Below, piece by piece: positions 59,885 to 64,000 of a stretch of 64,000 bases of DNA. The DNA is from Ruegeria arenilitoris. Lineage in GTDB: Bacteria > Pseudomonadota > Alphaproteobacteria > Rhodobacterales > Rhodobacteraceae. A program made the position numbers and the translations under genes. A model generated the notes under the pieces. That model saw only the letters and a list, made by a program, of their open reading frames with translations, was not told the origin of the DNA and did no database searches. The first letter of the stretch is position 1. The number at the start of each line of letters is the position of its first letter. The DNA lies in NCBI RefSeq assembly GCF_013030985.1, contig NZ_WPYP01000001.1, forward strand, positions 682,001-746,000, written 5' to 3'.

Positions 59885-60795
59885 TCGACATCCACTATTC
59901 TGCCGAGGTCCGCGCTGCCAAAGACGCAGGCCAACCCATCGTCGCGCTGGAAAGCACCATCATCACCCACGGGATGCCCTACCCGCAGAACATCGAGGTT
60001 GCGGCACAGGTCGAACAGGACATTCGCGATGCCGGAGCGGTTCCGGCCACCATCGCGGTGATCGACGGCAAACTGCATGTCGGTCTGGAAGCAGATCAGT
60101 TGCAGGCACTGGGTCAAGCGCAAGGCGTGGCCAAACTGTCCCGCGCGGATATGGCCGCCTGCATCGCCACCGGCGGCACCGGGGCCACCACAGTAGCCGC
60201 CACCATGATCGCCGCGCATTTTGCCGGGATCGAGGTTTTCGCCACAGGCGGCATCGGTGGCGTGCATCAGGGGGCCGAAACCTCGTTCGACATCTCGGCC
60301 GACCTGCACGAACTGGCACAAACACCGGTCACGGTTGTGGCCGCAGGTGCAAAAGCGATCCTTGATCTGGCCAAAACGCTGGAAGTTCTGGAAACGCTGG
60401 GCGTTCCCGTTATCGCGCATGGTCAAGACGAATTCCCCGCCTTCTGGTCAGCCAAGTCGCCCTATGCCGCACCCCTGCGCATGGACACAGCCGAGGACAT
60501 CGCCAAAGCCCACGCCACCCGCCGCGCGCTGGGTGTGCCCGGAGGCCAACTGATCGCCAACCCAATCCCCACCAACGATCAGATCCCAGCCGAGGAACTG
60601 GCCCCCATCATCGCTTCGGCCCAGACCGACGCAGATACGCACCGGATTACCGGCAAAGGCGTCACGCCCTACCTGCTGCAGCGTATTTACGAACAGACCG
60701 AGGGGCGCTCGCTGACCGCCAATGTCGCACTGGTGCGCAACAACGCGAAGCTGGCAGCAGGAATCGCTCGGGCACTCACAGAAAGATCAGCGTGA
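59881..60795 (+). CDS. psuG: pseudouridine-5'-phosphate glycosidase
   Basis: Breaks the C-glycosidic bond of pseudouridine 5'-phosphate to uracil and ribose 5-phosphate. The 304-residue protein has ALESTIITHGMPYPQN, AACIATGGTGATTVAATMIA, FATGGIGGVHQGAETSFDIS, AGAKAILDLAKTLEVLETLG and the GQDEFPAFW segment. The GTG start overlaps psuK; together they salvage modified uridines released from RNA. Confidence 0.95.
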   Translation: MIDIHYSAEVRAAKDAGQPIVALESTIITHGMPYPQNIEVAAQVEQDIRDAGAVPATIAVIDGKLHVGLEADQLQALGQAQGVAKLSRADMAACIATGGTGATTVAATMIAAHFAGIEVFATGGIGGVHQGAETSFDISADLHELAQTPVTVVAAGAKAILDLAKTLEVLETLGVPVIAHGQDEFPAFWSAKSPYAAPLRMDTAEDIAKAHATRRALGVPGGQLIANPIPTNDQIPAEELAPIIASAQTDADTHRITGKGVTPYLLQRIYEQTEGRSLTANVALVRNNAKLAAGIARALTERSA

Positions 60796-60859
60796 CATAA
60801 ACCTATTGTACCAAGGCCCCGGACTGCTTAACTAATTCGGCGAACCACTCAGGACTGCA

Positions 60860-61537
60860 ATGAACACGCCTTTTGACGAAGAACCACACCGCCGACCGGG
60901 CCTGTTTTCCCGGCTGCGTGCGTCTTTTCTGACGGGCGTCGTTGTCATTGCGCCTGTGTGGCTGACCATCTGGCTGATCTGGTCCGTAGTGGGATGGGTC
61001 GACAGCGCGGTGCTGCCGCTGATCCCGCAACAGTTCCAGCCCGAGGAATACGTCGGCGTCAACCTGCGCGGCGTGGGTGTGGTCATCTTCCTGATCTTCA
61101 CCGTTCTTGTCGGCTGGATCGCAAAGGGTATCCTCGGTCGTTCGCTGATCCATTTCGCGGAAAGCCTTGTTGACCGGATGCCTGTGGTCCGTTCGGTCTA
61201 TTCCGGGATCAAGCAGATATCGGAAACGGTATTTGCACAGACGGAAAGGTCATTCGAAAAAGCCTGCCTGATCCAGTACCCGCGCCGCGGCATCTGGGCG
61301 ATCGGCTTCGTCTCGACCACCGCCAAGGGCGAAGTCAGCGACCGCGCGGAAACCGGTGGTGAACTACTCAGCGTATTCGTCCCGACCACGCCCAACCCGA
61401 CATCGGGCTTTCTGCTGTTCTTCCCCGAAGAGGACGTGATCCTGCTGGACATGTCGATCGAAGAGGCCGCGAAGCTGGTGATTTCTGCCGGGCTTGTCTA
61501 TCCGAACGAAAAAGACCCGACGCAGCCGCCGGAATAA
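60860..61537 (+). CDS. DUF502 family membrane protein
   Basis: A 225-residue inner-membrane protein with two N-terminal transmembrane segments (about 20-50 and 72-95), then the DUF502 region: MPVVRSVYSGIKQISETVFA, RGIWAIGFVSTTAKGEV and FVPTTPNPTSGFLLFFPEED. The family is widespread and its function unknown. Its stop codon abuts the patatin stop on the opposite strand. Confidence 0.87.
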   Translation: MNTPFDEEPHRRPGLFSRLRASFLTGVVVIAPVWLTIWLIWSVVGWVDSAVLPLIPQQFQPEEYVGVNLRGVGVVIFLIFTVLVGWIAKGILGRSLIHFAESLVDRMPVVRSVYSGIKQISETVFAQTERSFEKACLIQYPRRGIWAIGFVSTTAKGEVSDRAETGGELLSVFVPTTPNPTSGFLLFFPEEDVILLDMSIEEAAKLVISAGLVYPNEKDPTQPPE

Positions 61538-62563
61538 TCAGCCGAACATCTCAGGCAGGTTGACGGTGCTGCGTTCGCCCAAATCGGCTTTGTGATCGCT
61601 TATGAACCGATGAGCCGCTGCGCGCCCGGCGTCTTTCAATTTATGCAGAACAACCGGGTTCGGCACTGTCTTTGTCGCCACAGACAGATCGTTCATCAAT
61701 GCATCATCCGCGATCATGTGGACCAGAACACGGCTCATCTCTCCGGCTTTCAGCTTGCCTTCGGCCAGCAGCCGCTGAACAAAACTGATCGCGCGCAGCT
61801 CGCGAAACAGGGAGGAGTTAAAGCTGATCTCGTTGATCCGGTTCTGGATTTGCTGCGGCGTTTTTGGCACCTCGTCGCGTTCCAGCGGATTGATGTTCAC
61901 GATCACCACGTCATCTGGCAGATCATTGTTGAACAGCGGGTAAAGCGCCGGGTTGCCGGTAAAGCCGCCATCCCAATAGGCCTCGGTCCGGCCCGATTTA
62001 GGATCAAAAATCTCAACCGCCTGAAACAGGGTTGGCAGGCAGGCCGAGGCCAGAATGGCATCCGTCGAAATCTCATCCCCGGTAAACACCCGAATCTTGC
62101 CGCTGCGCACACAGGTGGCACAGACATGCAAACGCGGGCCTTCGTCGGCGCAGATTTCATCGAAGTTGAACCGGTCCACCACCGGCTCCAGCGGGTTGCG
62201 GTAAAACGGACCATAGGCATAGGGCGACACCAGCCGCGACCAGGCGTCCCCGACCGAAAACGGCAGAGAGTACTCCATCGCCTGTGCAATCTGCGCCGGC
62301 TCTATGGCCTGCATCCAGTTAGCAAGACGCATGTCACCAACCGCACCCATCCGTTCCCACAGCCCATTCAGATTGGCGCGCGCACCGTCGCGCCCATCCC
62401 GGACCATACCGGATTTGAAAGCCGCCCCATTGAGAGCACCTGCCGAGGTTCCGGTGATCGCCGCAACCTCGATATCTTCCTCATCCAGCAGCCGGTCGAG
62501 AACACCCCAGGTGAACGCCCCATGCGCGCCCCCACCTTGCAGTGCCAGATTGATCCGTTTCAC
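61538..62563 (-). CDS. patatin-like phospholipase family protein
   Basis: A 341-residue serine lipid hydrolase with the oxyanion loop LALQGGGAHGAFTWGVL, nucleophile Ser40 in ITGTSAGALN and catalytic dyad Asp in YWDGGFTGN. It lies 15 bases downstream of bdhA, in the same direction; such pairs may link polyhydroxybutyrate or membrane lipid turnover with ketone-body oxidation, but the substrate is not known. Confidence 0.9.
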   Translation of the reverse strand: MKRINLALQGGGAHGAFTWGVLDRLLDEEDIEVAAITGTSAGALNGAAFKSGMVRDGRDGARANLNGLWERMGAVGDMRLANWMQAIEPAQIAQAMEYSLPFSVGDAWSRLVSPYAYGPFYRNPLEPVVDRFNFDEICADEGPRLHVCATCVRSGKIRVFTGDEISTDAILASACLPTLFQAVEIFDPKSGRTEAYWDGGFTGNPALYPLFNNDLPDDVVIVNINPLERDEVPKTPQQIQNRINEISFNSSLFRELRAISFVQRLLAEGKLKAGEMSRVLVHMIADDALMNDLSVATKTVPNPVVLHKLKDAGRAAAHRFISDHKADLGERSTVNLPEMFG

Positions 62564-62578
62564 CTTGGGCCTCCTAAA

Positions 62579-63352
62579 TCAAAGGGCCGTCCAGCCACCA
62601 TCCACGGAAATCGTCGTACCCGTGATCTGCGCCGCCGCGTCAGAGCACAGGAACACTGTCGTACCACCCAGTTGCTCGACCGTTGCGAACTCTTTCGAGG
62701 GTTGCCGCTCCAGCATGACGTTCTTGATCACGTCCTCGCGGCTCATGTCGTATTCCTTCATCGTGTCTGGGATCTGCGCCTCGACCAGCGGCGTCAGCAC
62801 ATAGCCCGGGCAGATCGCGTTGCAGGTGATCGGCTCCTGCGCGGTTTCCAGTGCCACTGTCTTGGTCATCCCGACGACGCCATGTTTCGCCGCGATGTAG
62901 GCCGCCTTGAAGGGTGATGCCGTCAGCCCGTGCGCCGAAGCGATATTCACGATCCGTCCCCAGCCGGCCGCGCGCATCATCGGCAGCGCCGCCGCCATGG
63001 TGTGATAGGCCGAGTTCATGTTGATCGCGATGATCGCGTCCCATTTGTCCACCGGGAACTGGTCGATCGGCGCGACGTGCTGAATGCCCGCGTTGTTCAC
63101 CAGAATGTCGCAAGCCCCCGCCTTTTCGATCAGCGCGCGGCACTCACCACCGACGGACATGTCCGCTTTGATGTAACGCGCCTTGGTGCCGGTCTCTTGC
63201 GAAATCTCGGCGGCCAGCGCGTGATCTTCCTCCCGGTCGGTGAACGAGTTCAGAACTACGTCGGCCCCGGCCTTCGCCAGCTCGCGTGCGACGCCCAAAC
63301 CGATCCCCGAATTCGACCCCGTGATGATCGCTGTTTTTCCCGAAAGGTTCAT
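62579..63352 (-). CDS. bdhA: 3-hydroxybutyrate dehydrogenase
   Basis: Oxidises D-3-hydroxybutyrate to acetoacetate with NAD during polyhydroxybutyrate use. The 257-residue SDR has TGSNSGIGLGVARELAKAGA, DILVNNAGIQHVAPIDQFP, NIASAHGLTASPFKAAYIAA (Ser and Tyr/Lys active site) and ICPGYVLTPLVEAQIPD, closely matching the BDH family. ATG at 63352 follows GGGAGAGAG. Confidence 0.93.
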   Translation of the reverse strand: MNLSGKTAIITGSNSGIGLGVARELAKAGADVVLNSFTDREEDHALAAEISQETGTKARYIKADMSVGGECRALIEKAGACDILVNNAGIQHVAPIDQFPVDKWDAIIAINMNSAYHTMAAALPMMRAAGWGRIVNIASAHGLTASPFKAAYIAAKHGVVGMTKTVALETAQEPITCNAICPGYVLTPLVEAQIPDTMKEYDMSREDVIKNVMLERQPSKEFATVEQLGGTTVFLCSDAAAQITGTTISVDGGWTAL

Positions 63353-63454
63353 GGGCTCTCTCCCTCAAAATCTGTTTCCCGCGCACAGTGCCATGCTGCA
63401 TCTGCAAAGAAAACGGGGAAACATCCGGGTTTCGAAATCACATGAAAGTATGCC

Positions 63455-63483
63455 AAAAAAAACGCCCGCGCGAGGCGGGCGTT
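63455..63483 (-). terminator. terminator-type hairpin facing bdhA
   Basis: A 9-bp stem (AACGCCCGC / GCGGGCGTT) with a 5-base loop. On the minus strand it is followed by eight T residues, so it stops transcription heading toward bdhA, about 100 bases upstream of its ATG. No minus-strand gene was confirmed beyond it. The 292-base gap 63353-63644 shows nothing else. Confidence 0.6.
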
Positions 63484-63644
63484 AAGTTATTGAGGCAGGT
63501 TTCATACAGGCAAGAAACCTATCGAGCAGTGCATCCTTTATACGCAATTCCCTGCCTTCGTCCAAGCTAAAAGTTTGAAAATAAGAAAAATCATCGGTAC
63601 GGTGAATCCCAACAAAATAAGGCCAGAGCAGGATTGTTTCCAAA

Positions 63645-64000
63645 ATGCGCCCCGATTTTCTACGCCCCGTTCGCCCAGTGATTGCGGGAATCGCTACTGT
63701 TTTTGCCGCCACAATTGCTGATGCAGAATCGACCCATGGCATAGCTATGTACGGGGACCCTGCCCTACCACCGGATTTTGTGTCTCTGCCCTACGCCAAC
63801 CCCGAGGCGCCGAAAGGTGGCAAAGTTGTTTTCGGAAATACCGGCGGCTTCAACAGCCTGAACCCCTTCGTGCAGAAAGGCACCGCGCCCTGGCAGCTGC
63901 GGTTCTGGACGCATGAAAGTCTGATGGGCCGGTCCTGGGACGAACCTTTCACTCTTTACGGGTTGTTAGCCGAATCAGTTGAGACCGCGCCCGACCGGTC
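63645..64000 (+). CDS. peptide/oligopeptide ABC transporter substrate-binding protein (YejA/family 5), N-terminal part
   Basis: The first 118 codons of a family-5 extracellular solute-binding protein, cut by the window end. The start MRPDFLRPVRPVIAGIATVF is a signal peptide with a positively charged N-region, probably cleaved near ADA. The mature start carries STHGIAMYGDPALPPDFVSL, PYANPEAPKGGKVVFGNTGG and FNSLNPFVQKGTAPWQLRFW, strongly resembling YejA-type proteins. ABC permease and ATPase genes would be expected beyond the window. ATG at 63645 is the only start giving a signal peptide. Confidence 0.88.
   Translation, partial: MRPDFLRPVRPVIAGIATVFAATIADAESTHGIAMYGDPALPPDFVSLPYANPEAPKGGKVVFGNTGGFNSLNPFVQKGTAPWQLRFWTHESLMGRSWDEPFTLYGLLAESVETAPDR

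Noticed and set aside
63482-63742. 86-codon minus-strand frame ending at the bdhA-facing hairpin
   Set aside because: It overlaps the signal-peptide region of the solute-binding protein gene, has no family similarity, and no ribosome-binding site was evident.

Overview
The window looks like chromosomal DNA of a marine Rhodobacteraceae bacterium (Roseobacter group, close to Ruegeria or Phaeobacter). This is inferred from gene content: a B12-dependent class II ribonucleotide reductase, an Usg protein, a free-standing corrinoid protein next to a DUF1638 protein, a DmdB-like acyl-CoA ligase, a clustered zwf-pgl-pgi set, a 3-hydroxybutyrate dehydrogenase beside a patatin, and alphaproteobacterial regulatory sites (LexA boxes of the GTTC-N7-GTTC type and a perfect CtrA box TTAA-N7-TTAA). 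It is mostly densely packed housekeeping sequence with two small accessory islets.

Layout. 1-3.9 kb: truncated nrdJ (minus), its long leader, a small lipoprotein and tRNA-Pro. 4-6.7 kb: a DUF192 protein, a double cold-shock-domain protein with a CtrA box just upstream, pdxH, and divergent fabI. 6.7-11.8 kb: gpt, an aminotransferase, a PpiD-like chaperone, trpE. 11.85-13.1 kb: an AT-richer two-gene islet whose membrane-protein gene appears broken by a frameshift and an in-frame amber codon. 13.2-19.8 kb: a divergent polysaccharide deacetylase, then the coupled trpG-trpD-trpC-moaC-moeA run and lexA with an SOS box over its promoter. 19.8-24.8 kb: comEC, gltX, gltA. 24.8-27.7 kb: an SOS-box-bearing radical SAM gene, divergent from a corrinoid protein (candidate B12 module of a split methionine synthase), and a DUF1638 gene. 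27.7-31.8 kb: sufE, a lipoprotein, rnd, purN, purM, tRNA-Ile2.

31.9-39.7 kb is the main catabolic locus. A GlxA/AraC-type regulator precedes a six-gene coupled operon: a quaternary-amine-type Rieske oxygenase, a choline-sulfatase (betC), an SDR, a PatD/BetB-type aldehyde dehydrogenase, a second SDR and a 3-hydroxyacyl-CoA/carnitine-dehydrogenase-like enzyme. A 21-bp-spaced pair of direct repeats between regulator and operon looks like an AraC-type operator. I propose that it takes apart a sulfated or hydroxylated quaternary amine; the substrate is unknown.

39.7-45.2 kb: an orphan histidine kinase, a metallo-beta-lactamase-fold protein, two identical tRNA-Asn genes with matching promoters that flank a 1.16-kb islet carrying a methyltransferase-like gene, and a DmdB-like ligase. 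45-49 kb: zwf-pgl-pgi (entry to the Entner-Doudoroff pathway) with a LacI-type palindrome upstream. 49-54 kb: a radical SAM/SPASM-like protein, a SYLF lipid-binding protein, usg, gyrA. 54-64 kb: an unknown protein, M32 carboxypeptidase, ctaA, trmJ, a ThiE-like protein, psuK-psuG, a DUF502 protein, patatin, bdhA, and the start of a YejA-type solute-binding protein cut by the window end. No CRISPR array, rRNA, insertion sequence or prophage was seen.
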